DNA of 64,000 bases from Streptomyces sp. NBC_01264 (GTDB lineage Bacteria > Actinomycetota > Actinomycetes > Streptomycetales > Streptomycetaceae). Where the stretch lies: NCBI RefSeq assembly GCF_026340675.1, contig NZ_JAPEOX010000002.1:124001-188000 (forward strand), given 5' to 3'. Shown piece by piece: positions 35,251-44,272 of the stretch. Position numbers and translations under genes: made by a program. The notes under the pieces were generated by a model that was given only the letters and a program-made list of their open reading frames with translations, was not told the origin of the DNA and searched no databases. Positions within the stretch are counted from its first letter, which is position 1; each line of letters begins with the position of its first letter.

Positions 35251-36164
35251 CGGCGCTCGTTGACGAGCACCCGTGCCTGGGAGTCGAGTGCGTACTTCGG
35301 GAACTGCACATCCCCTCCTCCACCTACTACCGCTGGCGCCGTGCAGAGGCCGAGCCGTGCGAGCGAAGGCGCCGTGACGTCGAGCTGACCGAGCGGATCA
35401 AAGAGATCCACGCGGATTCCGGCGGCAACTACGGCTCGCCGCGGGTACACGCCGTCCTCAAGCGTGAGGGTGTCCACGTGGGCCGCAAGCGGGTCGAGCG
35501 CCTGATGCGCGAGGCCGACATCGCGGGGGTCAGCCCACGGCGCAAGGGCTTCACGCGCCGGGACCCGAAGGCCACCCTGGCCCCGGACCTGGTCAACAGG
35601 GACTTCACCGCACCGGCTCCGAACCGGTTGTGGGTCACCGACCTCACCATGATCTCCACCGGTGAGGGGCCTCTGTGGCTCTCGGCGATCCGCGACGCCT
35701 TCTCCCGCCGGGTGGTCGCCTGGGAGACTTCCGCCCGCGCGGACGCCGACCTGGTGCTGACCACCCTGGAGTACGCCCTCGCGTCCCGCGAGGTCGAGCC
35801 CGGCCAGCTGATTCATCACGCGGACCACGGCTGTCAATACACGTCCATCAAGCTCACAACCCGGCTAATGAGAGCTGGAGTTGAAGCGTCCATGGGCTCG
35901 ATCGGCGACTCATACGATAACGCTCTCGCGGAGAACCTCTGGATGCTCATCAAAACCGAGGGCCTCCGTGGCCGGACCTTCACCACCCGGGCTGAGGCGA
36001 ACCTCGCGCTCTTCGAGTACATCGATGGCTTCTACAACTCCCGTCGCATCCAGGAACGGCTCGGCTTCCTCAGCCCGATCGAGTACGAAGAGAAGCACTA
36101 CGCCAACCAGGCGACGGCCGAACCAGCGAACCTGAACACCCGTCAACCCCTCCTGACCAGCTAA
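35247..36164 (+). CDS. IS3-family transposase OrfB (copy 2)
   Basis: This 305-residue DDE integrase has the same protein sequence as copy 1, with the Asp residues in VTDLTMIS and HHADHGCQYTS and the Glu in NALAENLWMLI. It is transcribed toward the IS5 fragment and away from the ATPase operon. The intact catalytic core in both copies means they could mobilise each other. Confidence 0.92.
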   Translation: MTALVDEHPCLGVECVLRELHIPSSTYYRWRRAEAEPCERRRRDVELTERIKEIHADSGGNYGSPRVHAVLKREGVHVGRKRVERLMREADIAGVSPRRKGFTRRDPKATLAPDLVNRDFTAPAPNRLWVTDLTMISTGEGPLWLSAIRDAFSRRVVAWETSARADADLVLTTLEYALASREVEPGQLIHHADHGCQYTSIKLTTRLMRAGVEASMGSIGDSYDNALAENLWMLIKTEGLRGRTFTTRAEANLALFEYIDGFYNSRRIQERLGFLSPIEYEEKHYANQATAEPANLNTRQPLLTS

Positions 36165-36195
36165 TCAGCAACTCCCGAACAACGGGGGAACCTCA

Positions 36196-36604
36196 AGGTG
36201 GTGCTTGCTGCCGGTTCTGCCCCGGTCCACGGGGCTTCGTCCCGTCTTGGGCCCCCTTTTAGCGCCCGGATATGGGATCCGTCGACCGCTGCCAGGGAGA
36301 AGTCCAGGGCGTTCGCACTGCGGAGCTTGGAGAGGAGGACCTGGTGAAGCCGGGGCCACACCCCGGCCTCAGTCCACTCGGCCAGACGGCGCCAACAGGT
36401 CATCCCCGAGCCGAAGCCAAGCTCCTGCGGCAGGTGTTCCCAGGAGATTCCGGTGTGCAGCACGAACAGGATGCCCTGGAACACCAACTGGTCCGGATGC
36501 CGCTTGCGTCCGGGGTACCGCGACCGGCGCTCTACCTTAGGCAGAAGGGGTTCGATCACCGCCCACAACTCGGCATCGACAGCCCATGGCTTCGGCCGCG
36601 CCAT
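36196..36604 (-). pseudogene. IS5-family transposase, N-terminal fragment
   Basis: From the ATG at 36604 the frame encodes the IS427-type N-terminal domain (DAELWAVIEPLLPKVERRSR, GILFVLHTGISWEHLPQELG, FSLAAVDGSHIRALKGG). Near 36265 the frame shifts, and the expected KTGRSPVDRGRTGSKHHL appears in another frame. The gene then ends at the IS3 copy 2 right end. The catalytic first Asp is in AAVDGSH, but the rest is gone. Confidence 0.85.
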
Positions 36605-36966
36605 TCCACACCCCCGGCTCCCCAGTTCCGGAGTGATCCAACCACGTCAAAGATCATTTCGTTAGGAGTTCTTAGGGGGATCAGGGCTGGAAGCCCCCGC
36701 CTGACGAGCACCTTCCAGGAGGCGCGCCCCTCGTCGCCGTCAGCTCATCTAACTACTCGTCAGCAAAGTCAGCAAAAGGTCAGCATCCGTCCGACTAGAC
36801 CTGACCACACCCTCACCTACACGGGACACGATTTCAAGATCAGATACCTGCCCCATAGGCCCACCACTCACCATCCATCGCAAAGAAGCGGAGCGCGAGC
36901 TGCGCCACGGCGCAACTCGTAGCTCGCATGACATCAAGGCAGTTCAACGCGTTCTTCCCTTGCGCT
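36605..36966. other. IS5 end plus unexplained spacer
   Basis: The first 60 bp (AAGATCATTTCGTTAGGAGT region) look like the left terminus of the IS5 remnant. The remaining 300 bp contain no gene; the A/T-rich part near 36740-36830 has no recognised signal. Confidence 0.45.
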
Positions 36967-38061
36967 TCAAGCACATTGGGGGAGTTTGAGGGCAGGAATC
37001 GGAGGGCCGTCGTAGCCCTTGACCTCGCTGGAGCGGGTGCCGTTCACCCAGTCTTCACGGAAGCCTGCGATATCCTCTTGGGACCGTCCGATCCAGTTGA
37101 ACTCGAACATGATCCGGGTGGCGTTGGAGAAGTACGTGAAGGCGACCACGACCGCCTCCACCCCGTGCCCGCTTCCGCCCACTCCCCCGCCGGTGCTCCC
37201 GGCGACCGTGACGGCGATCAGCAGGCCCAGCGCGTTGGTCACGACGGACATCGGTGCGACCAGGGTGTCGATGCGCAGGTTGCCGTAGTCCCACGACCGC
37301 AGCGTGAGCGCGCGCGACTGCGCGACCCGGGACCGGTGCTCGGCCGCCTCGCGTTCCTCCGCGGCGAACGCGCGGACCGTGTCCATGTTCATCAGGCTGT
37401 CGGAGACGTGCCCCGACACCCGGGCGATCGCCTCCTCGCGCCGGGCGACGAGCGCCTGGCGGCGCCGGATGAGGGGCAGTACGCACACCCCTGTCACCAC
37501 GATCATCGCCAGGAGCTCCACGACGAGCAGCGGTTCGTAGTGCCAGAGCACCACCGACCCGAACAGCAGCGGTACGAACCGGCCCACGACCGAGAAGGTC
37601 AGCGCGTCGACGAACTCCTCGAAGCGGGAGGCGAAGCTCAGCACCCGCTTGGTCAGCGACCCGGCGAAGTTGTCGGGGAAGAACGCGGCGTCCTTCGCGA
37701 ACAGCTCGTCCATGCCGACGATGTACAGCCGCTCGATGCCGAGGGCGTCGAGCCGGTTCAGGCAGTGCAGGCCGAGGCGCCACGCCGCTTCCGAGAGCAG
37801 CAGGACACCGGCGAAGCCCAGGACGTACGGGAGGCAGGCGCCGAGGCCGAGCCCGGCGCCGCCCGCGATGCGCCCGACCAGCTTCGCGACGACCAGCGGG
37901 GCGATGTAGTTGATGCCGATGTTGCCGAGGGCGGGCATCAGCATGGCGGGCGCGGTCAGCCACCGCAGCCGCGCCAACTCCCGCCCGTAGTAGCGGAGTG
38001 CGAGGACCACCGGCCCTCTGCCTGGCGGACCCCCTCGTACCAGAGACGCTTTTATGGCCAC
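36967..38061 (-). pseudogene. ABC exporter membrane domain without ATPase domain
   Basis: The 364-residue frame covers the type-I ABC exporter transmembrane domain: ALGNIGINYIAPLVVAKLVG, FFPDNFAGSLTKRVLSFASRFEEFVDALTF in parts, VDSLMNMDTVRAFAAEEREA-like coupling region (here SDSLMNMDTVRAFA) and AFTYFSNATRIMFEFNWIGR. At this point the nucleotide-binding domain should follow, but only 35 unrelated residues and a stop come. So it lacks Walker motifs and cannot function alone. The 3' half was lost at about 37075. Confidence 0.75.
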
Positions 38062-38387
38062 CCTACGTAGTCACTTGCTTACGGAGATCGCAGTCTCCCG
38101 CGACGCCGTCCGCGCCGTCCAAGCGTTTTCCGTACGGGTGACGACCGCCCGGGATCCGGCCGGCCCGCCATCCGTTTGGGGTGAACGACACCGGCAGGGC
38201 CGGCGGGCGTACGCGACCAAGCCCAGCGCCGCCTCCCCCACCGCGTGGCGCCACCTTGATCTGCGGGACGCCGGAAACCCGGGCGCCAGTGGGTGATCGT
38301 CAAGGGGAGCGTGCGCGAGCCCTTCGGCGGGGCGGTCCGTGCGGGTTTCGGGTGGTGGCGTCGGGGCTTCGTGCTTAGCGTGGCTGC
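38062..38387. other. Intergenic region between divergent transporters
   Basis: No gene is recognised. It should hold the promoters of the ABC fragment (minus) and of the MFS gene (plus). No clear operator palindrome is seen. Confidence 0.45.
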
Positions 38388-39596
38388 ATGGACTCGACGG
38401 GTGACACCCCGGCCCCGGCAGCCGGCCTCGCGCCCAAGCTTGTCGTTTTGGCCTGGCTGACGCAGTTCCTGGTGGGTACAGACCTCTTCGTGGTGGCTCC
38501 GCTGCTTCCCGCCATCGCGACGTCGCTCGATGTGCCGGAGGCCGGCACCGGGCTGATGATCACGGTGTTCTCCATCGCCTACGTGGTGGCTTCGCCCTTC
38601 GCCGGCTGGCTCTCGGACCGGAAGGACCGCGCCACGATCCTGGTGTGGGCCCTGCTGCTGTTCTCGGTGGCCAACATCGCCACGGCCCTGGCCACGGACT
38701 TCGGCCTGCTGCTGGTGACCCGCGTGGTGGCCGGAGTCGCGGCCGCGGCCACCGGCCCCACCGTGTACTCGCTGGTCAGCACCCGTGCACGGCCCCAGGC
38801 GCGGGCCCAGGTGCTGGCCATCGTGGGCTCGGGACTGCTGACCGCCCTGTGGGTGGGTGCCCCGGCGGGGGCGCTGCTCAGCCAGCACGTGGGCTGGCAG
38901 GCCACCTTCGTCATCCTCGCGGCGGGAACGTTCCTGCTGGCCCTGCCCAACGCGTTCGTCTGGCGGGGCGGACCGGCTTCCGTAAGCGGCACGCCGCAGG
39001 AGGCGGCGAAGGGCGGGCGCAGCGGTACCGGCGTCGCGGTGTTCGGAGTAGCCGTCACCACCCTGTGGGCCTTCTCCGTCTATAGCCTCTACACCTTCCT
39101 GGCCATCGCCCTGCACTCCGACGGCAGGAAGGGCGACGTGACGTGGCTGCTCGTCGTCTACGGGGTCGGGGCCGTCATCGGAGGGCAGGTCGGCGGGCGG
39201 GTCGCCGACCGGGCCGGCGCCGTACGCGTCACGAGGGCGGCTCTGGCCCTGACGGCCGTACTGGAGGCGGCGGTGGCCCTGGTCTATCCGGCCACCTGGG
39301 CCCTGGCCTGCGCGCTGGGACTCTTCGCTCTGGCCGCCTACGCGTTCTTCCCCGCCCAGCAGCGCCATCTGGTGGACATGTTCCCCGAGCGGGCGACCGG
39401 CATGCTGTCCTGGAACAACAGCGCGCTGTTCGTGGGCCTCTCCCTGGCGGGCGCCGTCGGGGGACAGGCGGTGGACGTCCTCGGGTACCCGACGTTCTTG
39501 TACATCGGCGCCGCCGTAGCCGTGGCGGCATGCCTGGTGGCCGGCGGACGACCGGCCCGCCCGGCCCCGGCCACCGGACAGGAGGCCCGGACTTGA
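38388..39596 (+). CDS. MFS drug/sugar efflux transporter
   Basis: This 402-residue permease has twelve membrane segments. Family signatures are FLVGTDLFVVAPLLPAIATS, the loop 2-3 motif GWLSDRKDRATILV, GPTVYSLVSTRARPQARAQV and GGQVGGRVADRAGAVRV in the second half. It resembles the DHA1/AraJ-type exporters. No ribosome binding site is obvious at the ATG at 38388, and it may be leaderless. It stands alone; the substrate is unknown. Confidence 0.85.
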   Translation: MDSTGDTPAPAAGLAPKLVVLAWLTQFLVGTDLFVVAPLLPAIATSLDVPEAGTGLMITVFSIAYVVASPFAGWLSDRKDRATILVWALLLFSVANIATALATDFGLLLVTRVVAGVAAAATGPTVYSLVSTRARPQARAQVLAIVGSGLLTALWVGAPAGALLSQHVGWQATFVILAAGTFLLALPNAFVWRGGPASVSGTPQEAAKGGRSGTGVAVFGVAVTTLWAFSVYSLYTFLAIALHSDGRKGDVTWLLVVYGVGAVIGGQVGGRVADRAGAVRVTRAALALTAVLEAAVALVYPATWALACALGLFALAAYAFFPAQQRHLVDMFPERATGMLSWNNSALFVGLSLAGAVGGQAVDVLGYPTFLYIGAAVAVAACLVAGGRPARPAPATGQEART

Positions 39597-39754
39597 CGGA
39601 CCCCCTCCTCCGACTCCTCCGAACATCTGTACCGGACACGGACCAGCCACCCTGCGCAACCCCGTCATCGACACCCTGCGGGGACGCCGGACACCACAAC
39701 ATCGCCGTCGGACTCCGGGAGACCGCCGACTCCAGCGAGTCTTCTGCATCTCCG

Positions 39755-39935
39755 CGTTGTTTCAGCATCCGGCACTGTGAGGCTCGCGCCGGTCTTACGA
39801 ATGCAAGCGCGCTGAGGGCAAGCGTCACATCCAAGCGGCCCTCGCCCTGGCACGCCGCCGCGTCAACGTCCTGCGGGCACTTCTCCACTACGGGCGGACC
39901 TGCCAACCCCAGCCGCTCACCCCACCCGCTGCTTA
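39755..39935 (+). pseudogene. IS110-family transposase, C-terminal fragment
   Basis: One frame reads CFSIRHCEARAGL and, after a one-base shift, CKRAEGKRHIQAALALARRR and VNVLRALLHYGRTC before TAA. This matches the last 60 residues of the IS110 transposase at 21182-22372 (LFSIRRSEESRRF; KRAEGKRHTQAVLALARRRV) but has diverged, so it derives from a related older element. Confidence 0.75.
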
Positions 39936-39952
39936 ACAGAACGCATGAAGAA

Positions 39953-41314
39953 TCACTTTTCGGGTAGTTCCATGCATTCCAGAACATACACCCCGATCTC
40001 CGGCATTTGCACCACGCGCCAGCGAACGTCTCCCAGGAGCACCTCCATGCCGATCTTCTTCGGTCCCGCAGGCTTGAGTGCTCCGTCCTTGGCCTTCAGT
40101 ACGGTCGTGGCGTACGCCTTGAGGAGCTGAAGATTTCCCTTGATCCTGTCACCTGGATTGGGGTACCTGTCCTGACCCTCAGGGATGCCTAGCTCCTTTC
40201 GGATCTGAGGAGTGAGCGGAAGTATCTTCTTCGTCACCCGCTCGTAGTCGGCCTTGAACTCCCTGTAGAAGTAAGTCTCGTCGTGGATCTCTCTGAGCGA
40301 TTCAGCAAACTCTGCACAGCCTGGCGTGAACTTGAACGGATAATCCCTCAGGTAACTCGCATTGCGATTGGTGGTGAACCAGCTCCTTGCGAAATTGGCA
40401 CCCAACAGTTGCTTGATATATTGGAGCTCCAGTGTAAAAACCGCGCCGCATTCGGTCTTGTTCTTGGAGACGATGTGCCCGGCCTCGTGCAGCAGAATGC
40501 CGATTCCATCCTCGCTGTCCAGACAGCTCGCGGCCAGCACGATGACACCGGGGGTCACGCGATCGCACCACCCGTCGAAATCGATGTGCGCGCCGCGCTC
40601 GGCCGCATACTTCGGGAAGTACATCTCCTTGATTGCCTTCTGGATGTTCTCGGCGGTCGCATCGAGCATAATGGCAATTGCGACATTCTTGGATGCTGCG
40701 GCGTCCGGCATCACGATGATGTCCTTGCAGCTCACGCCCACAGCATCGAGTACCTCCCTGGCCTTGCCATCCAGTTCCCTGCTCCAGCCGGGGTACTTCG
40801 GGGCGGCCTGCTTCGGGGCGGCCTGCTCCATCTGCTTCCGCCTGAGTCGTACTTCGTTCCGACGGATATCAGCGATCTCAGCGGGCGTGGCACGGACGAA
40901 CTGCTCGGACGTCGGGGTCGACACGCGGGCCAGGTGGCTCTCCCCGCCGGGGGCGCCGGGGGCACCCAGGGCCTCACAGTCCTCGAACAGCACCATCCGG
41001 GCGAGACGGAACCACTCAGATGCGACGCCGCTCGCCTGGAGGAGGGAATCCGGCCCCAGGGCCGCCTGCCGCAGGAGCCGCGACGAATAGTGTCCGCCGT
41101 TCGCGCGGAACTGCATCAGGCTATGATAAACACCGGCGGCGAAATTCGGGAACTCTACGTCGGTGGGTTCCCGGTAATAATGATCGCCGCACGCCAACCT
41201 GAGATGCTCCAGGAGGCTTTCCGGGTCGCCGTTGCTCTTGACGACCTCCATGGCACCCCGAAGGAATATCTCAAATTCTGCTGCCGTGGAGGGTACGGTG
41301 TGTCGCGTTTCCAT
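39953..41314 (-). CDS. Unrecognised HEAGH metalloprotease-like protein
   Basis: This 453-residue protein starts at the ATG at 41314 (GAGG upstream). The central motif GILLHEAGHI (HEAGH at residues 276-280) is the gluzincin zinc-binding form. The segment DETYFYREFKADYERVTKKI about 80 residues later may provide a third ligand (Glu). There is no signal peptide or membrane segment. The first 110 residues are helical, and an Ala/Pro/Gln linker (KQMEQAAPKQAAPK) precedes the catalytic part. Codon use is clearly less GC-rich than that of neighbours, with many A/T third positions, which suggests recent transfer. No known family is recognised; a toxin or conflict-system protease is possible but unproven. 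Confidence 0.7.
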   Translation of the reverse strand: METRHTVPSTAAEFEIFLRGAMEVVKSNGDPESLLEHLRLACGDHYYREPTDVEFPNFAAGVYHSLMQFRANGGHYSSRLLRQAALGPDSLLQASGVASEWFRLARMVLFEDCEALGAPGAPGGESHLARVSTPTSEQFVRATPAEIADIRRNEVRLRRKQMEQAAPKQAAPKYPGWSRELDGKAREVLDAVGVSCKDIIVMPDAAASKNVAIAIMLDATAENIQKAIKEMYFPKYAAERGAHIDFDGWCDRVTPGVIVLAASCLDSEDGIGILLHEAGHIVSKNKTECGAVFTLELQYIKQLLGANFARSWFTTNRNASYLRDYPFKFTPGCAEFAESLREIHDETYFYREFKADYERVTKKILPLTPQIRKELGIPEGQDRYPNPGDRIKGNLQLLKAYATTVLKAKDGALKPAGPKKIGMEVLLGDVRWRVVQMPEIGVYVLECMELPEK

Positions 41315-41521
41315 TGCAACCTCATTTCTTTGATTACTGTGCACGGTGGATGGGGCAGGGTGTCGGCAGCAATCTAGAGGGGGCACGGGTTGCGATGCCA
41401 TACCTGAAAAGTCAGGGGTTCGGGCACGTTTGTACGGGCGGTGACGTTCGGCCACCCACGCGAACGCGCTAGGCCGACGGCACCCACAGCCCAGCGACAC
41501 ATGACACCTGAACGAAGCCTT
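41315..41521. other. Upstream region of the HEAGH gene
   Basis: This is A/T-richer sequence just upstream of the minus-strand gene, probably its promoter, then GC-rich sequence up to the IS6 fragment. Confidence 0.4.
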
Positions 41522-41600
41522 CAACAAGATCAACGGCGTGCAGAAGTGCTTGTGGCGGGCCGTGGATGCCGACGGCAACTTCCTGGACATCCTGGGAACT
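41522..41600 (+). pseudogene. IS6-family transposase, internal fragment
   Basis: The frame reads AFNKINGVQKCLWRAVDADG and NFLDIL, matching the IS6/IS26-type core around EVFIKINGVRRYVWRAVD, which is also present in the longer IS6 remnant at 58.4 kb. Only about 26 residues remain, fused to a gamma-glutamyltransferase fragment. Confidence 0.65.
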
Positions 41601-41990
41601 TCAACCCGTCGGAGGCCGACGAGGCCCAGGGGCTCCACCGCTACCTCGAGGCCGGCCGAATCGCCTTCGACGACCGCAACCGCCGGGTGGGCGACCTGCC
41701 TCCTCGGACGTTCCCGCCCAGGAGCTGCTGTCCCAGGGCTTTGCCAAGGATCGGGCCTGCCTGATCCGTCCCGACGCCGCGCTGACCAGCCCGCCGGCAC
41801 CGGAAGACCCGCGCGTGCCGGGCTCGGCCTGCACCCGCGGCAAGGGCGGCGAGAAGCCGTACGAAGGTCGCTCCACCGCCCGCCTGGTCACGGCGGACCA
41901 CTGGGGCGGCGTCGCCTCCTACACCTTGACGATCGAGCGGTCGGACGGCCGGGTCACGGTGATCGCCGAGCCGAAGCACCGCGGGGTGGT
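41600..41990 (+). pseudogene. Gamma-glutamyltransferase fragment
   Basis: The first frame reads ADEAQGLHRYLEAGRIAFDD and RNRRVGDLP. After a frameshift near 41700 comes DVPAQELLSQGFAKDRACLI and HWGGVASYTLTIE. This is the region of gamma-glutamyltransferase just before and around the nucleophile Thr junction (family form: LEASRLAFADRNRYVGDPD, then DRWGNVVSYTLTIE). Both ends are missing. The enzyme moves gamma-glutamyl groups of glutathione-like compounds; this copy is dead. Confidence 0.6.
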
Positions 41991-42035
41991 TCCGCGATGG
42001 TGGTGTGCGGGAGCCGCTGACACCGCTACGGCTCC

Positions 42036-42066
42036 GCGGTGCCCGGCACGTGCTGCCGGGCACCGC
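42036..42066 (-). terminator. Strong hairpin terminator of the MHS transporter gene
   Basis: A 13-bp perfect stem (GCGGTGCCCGGCA pairing with TGCCGGGCACCGC) with a five-base loop lies about 25 bp beyond the stop of the minus-strand transporter gene. There is no U-run, as is common for actinobacterial terminators. Confidence 0.7.
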
Positions 42067-42090
42067 GGCCGCATGTCAGCAGGGCGGGGT

Positions 42091-43470
42091 TCAGACGGCG
42101 GCGCCTGCGCTCTCACGGGCCGGGGCCTGGCGGGCCGGGCTCTGCGGCTGGTGGCCGAGGCCGCGCCGGCTGGTCTCCGGGAGGAAGCAGAGGCAGGCCA
42201 GGGACACGACGCCCGCCGCGCCCATGTAGAGCCCCACGGAGAACGAGCCGAACGAGGCCTGCAGGTGGGTCGCGATCAGTGGGGCCGCCGCCGCCCCGAG
42301 CACACCGCCAAGGTTGTAGGCGAGGCTCGCCCCGGTGTACCTGATCCGTGCGCCGAAGAGTTCCGGCAGGTAGGCACCGATTGGCCCGTAGGTCAGGCCC
42401 GTGCAGAAGTTCAGTGCGCCCAGCGCGAGCGCGATCAGGACGATCTGCCGGGTGTCCATCAGCGGGAACACCACCAGGGCGCAGGGTACGGACACGGCCG
42501 CTCCGAGCAGCATCATCCGCTTGCGCCCGATGCGGTCGGATCCCGTCGCGGACAGCCAGATTCCCGCGGCGAAAGTCAGGCAGCCCAGGAGGGAGATCGT
42601 GAGCATGTCGCCACGCGCGATCTTCAACGCACCCGTGGCGTAGGAGAGGCAGAAGGCGGAGCCGGTGTAGAAGGTGCAGAAGACCACGACCATCGCTCCG
42701 GCGCCCAGTAGGAGCTCCCGCGGGTTCCTGCGCAGCACCTCCTTGACCGGGACCCGGCTGAGCACCTGCGCCTGTGCCATCGCGCGGAAGACCGGCGTCT
42801 CGGCCACCTTCAGCCGCACCACGAGGCCGACGGCGGTGAAGGCGAAGGACAGCAGGAACGGAATCCGCCAGCCCCACGCGATGAACGCACCGTTGGGCAA
42901 GGCGCAGGACATGGCCCAGAACACTGCGGTGGCGACCAACAGGCCCAGTGGGGCGCCTAGCTGTGCAGCCGAGCCGTACTTGCCGCGGTGCCCGCGAGGC
43001 GCGTGTTCGACCGCCAGCAGCGCGGCCCCGCCGAACTCGCCGCCAAGTCCGAGGCCCTGGACGAACCGGAGGAGTACGAGGACGACGGGTGCGGCGAATC
43101 CCCACTGCGAGTAGCCCGGCAGGAGGCCGACGAACGCGGTCGACAGGCCCATCAGCAGCAGAGAGACGACCAGGACCGACTTCCGCCCGAGGCGGTCGCC
43201 GAAGTGGCCGAACACCATCGATCCGAGGGGGCGGGCCACAAACGCCACGCCGAACGTCGAGAACGAGGCGAGCAGTGCGCTCGTCGTCGAGAGGTCCGGG
43301 AAGAACACGTGGGTGAAAACGAGGGCGGCCGCCATGCCGTAGACGTAGAAGTCATAGAACTCGATGGCGGTGCCGAAGAGACTGGCGGCTGCGATCCGGT
43401 GCATGCGCCCATGCCCTGCGCCGCCCTCGGGGGCGGGAGTCGCGGACAGCCCCTCTGCATATTCGACCAT
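42091..43470 (-). CDS. MHS-family MFS metabolite:proton symporter
   Basis: This 459-residue permease has twelve membrane segments. It starts with the metabolite:H+ symporter signature IAAASLFGTAIEFYDFYVYG, then FVARPLGSMVFGHFGDRLGR KSVLV (split), RFVQGLGLGGEFGGAALLAV and a second-half SDRIGRKRMM. Relatives import shikimate, alpha-ketoglutarate, proline/betaine or citrate. The ATG at 43470 follows CAAGGGG. It is monocistronic, ending at a strong terminator. Confidence 0.88.
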   Translation of the reverse strand: MVEYAEGLSATPAPEGGAGHGRMHRIAAASLFGTAIEFYDFYVYGMAAALVFTHVFFPDLSTTSALLASFSTFGVAFVARPLGSMVFGHFGDRLGRKSVLVVSLLLMGLSTAFVGLLPGYSQWGFAAPVVLVLLRFVQGLGLGGEFGGAALLAVEHAPRGHRGKYGSAAQLGAPLGLLVATAVFWAMSCALPNGAFIAWGWRIPFLLSFAFTAVGLVVRLKVAETPVFRAMAQAQVLSRVPVKEVLRRNPRELLLGAGAMVVVFCTFYTGSAFCLSYATGALKIARGDMLTISLLGCLTFAAGIWLSATGSDRIGRKRMMLLGAAVSVPCALVVFPLMDTRQIVLIALALGALNFCTGLTYGPIGAYLPELFGARIRYTGASLAYNLGGVLGAAAAPLIATHLQASFGSFSVGLYMGAAGVVSLACLCFLPETSRRGLGHQPQSPARQAPARESAGAAV

Positions 43471-43589
43471 GACCTACCCCTTGCGGATATTTATCGATCC
43501 AAACCGGTCAAACCTCACCGAGGTTATCGATGCGGGCAGGCACGGATGATCCGCCGATCGGGGGGCGCGCAGGGCCACGGGAGAGTCGG

Positions 43590-43917
43590 CCACTCGCGGA
43601 CACGCGCGGCCGCGTTCACGGCGCTGACCGCGGCCACCGCCGTCGTGGACACCACCGGAGACTTCATCGTCATGCCACGACATGACGCAACCGCTCCTGG
43701 GCGGCATCGTCACCGACCTGCCCGGCGACCACGGCCGGCGCGGCCAGGCCCTGGGCCTCAACGCGTTCTGCCTCTTCGTCGGATTCGGCCTGGGCACCTG
43801 GCGTTCCGGTCCCTGCTGCCCGTGGGCTTCACCGTGGCGTTCACCGTCTTCGGCGTCGCCACCCTGCTCGCGGCCGTCGCCGCTGTCCCCGCGTTCCGCG
43901 ACGAGCGCGTGCTCTGA
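43590..43917 (+). pseudogene. MFS transporter C-terminal remnant
   Basis: Three frames chain together as AVVDTTGDFIVMP, then TQPLLGGIVTDLPGDHGRRG and QALGLNAFCLFVGFGLG, then AFRSLLPVGFTVAFTVFGVA and FRDERVL before TGA. These are the last two or three helices of an MFS exporter, with at least two small deletions. Confidence 0.55.
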
Positions 43918-44033
43918 GCCAGGCGCCCCCACCGGCCGAGGTCCTCCCGGAGCCGCCGACTGACCGCCCACTGACCGGGGGAACTGGGTGCTCAACGCCC
44001 GCAAACCCGTCGGAGGACGGGCTGCCGTCGGCG

Positions 44034-44082
44034 GGGCATCCGCTGCCGCTCCCCCGGCCGGTCAGCCGGTCAGCGGATGCCC
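44034..44082. terminator. Long hairpin, possible terminator
   Basis: GGGCATCCGCTG (44034-44045) pairs perfectly with CAGCGGATGCCC (44071-44082) across a 25-base loop that itself contains CCGGTCAG repeats. It lies in a gene-free stretch (43918-44272) between the MFS remnant and the DHA2 transporter gene. Confidence 0.4.
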
Positions 44083-44272
44083 TGGGGCGGCTGCCCGCCG
44101 AGGATGGTTCCAGATCCAGTTGCCCTGGTGTTTCGTCGCGTCCCCGGGAGTCCTGCCGTGCTGATCGAAGCGTGCTTGAGCGTCATTGCCCCTGGAGGGC
44201 TTCCGTTCCCCGCTCCGATTCTCCGCGCTGCCACGTGCGGCCGGGGCGGGCATGCCAAGGACACGACCGACA

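Larger units (their letters stand above)
34873..36195 (+). mobile_element. IS3-family element (second type), copy 2
   Basis: This has the same 1323-bp length and ends as copy 1 at 4321-5643, with only two base differences found (near 35197 and 35846). The flanking triplets differ (GAT left, AGG right). Unlike copy 1 it therefore has no target duplication, which points to deletion or recombination after insertion: one flank is the ATPase operon, the other an IS5 fragment. Confidence 0.93.

Noticed and set aside
38079..39749. 556-codon minus-strand frame opposite the MFS gene
   Set aside because: The plus-strand MFS protein has clear membrane segments and signatures; the reverse frame has none.
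42036..42066. Integron or phage attachment site
   Set aside because: It is a simple perfect hairpin just past a stop codon with no integrase gene nearby; a terminator explains it.
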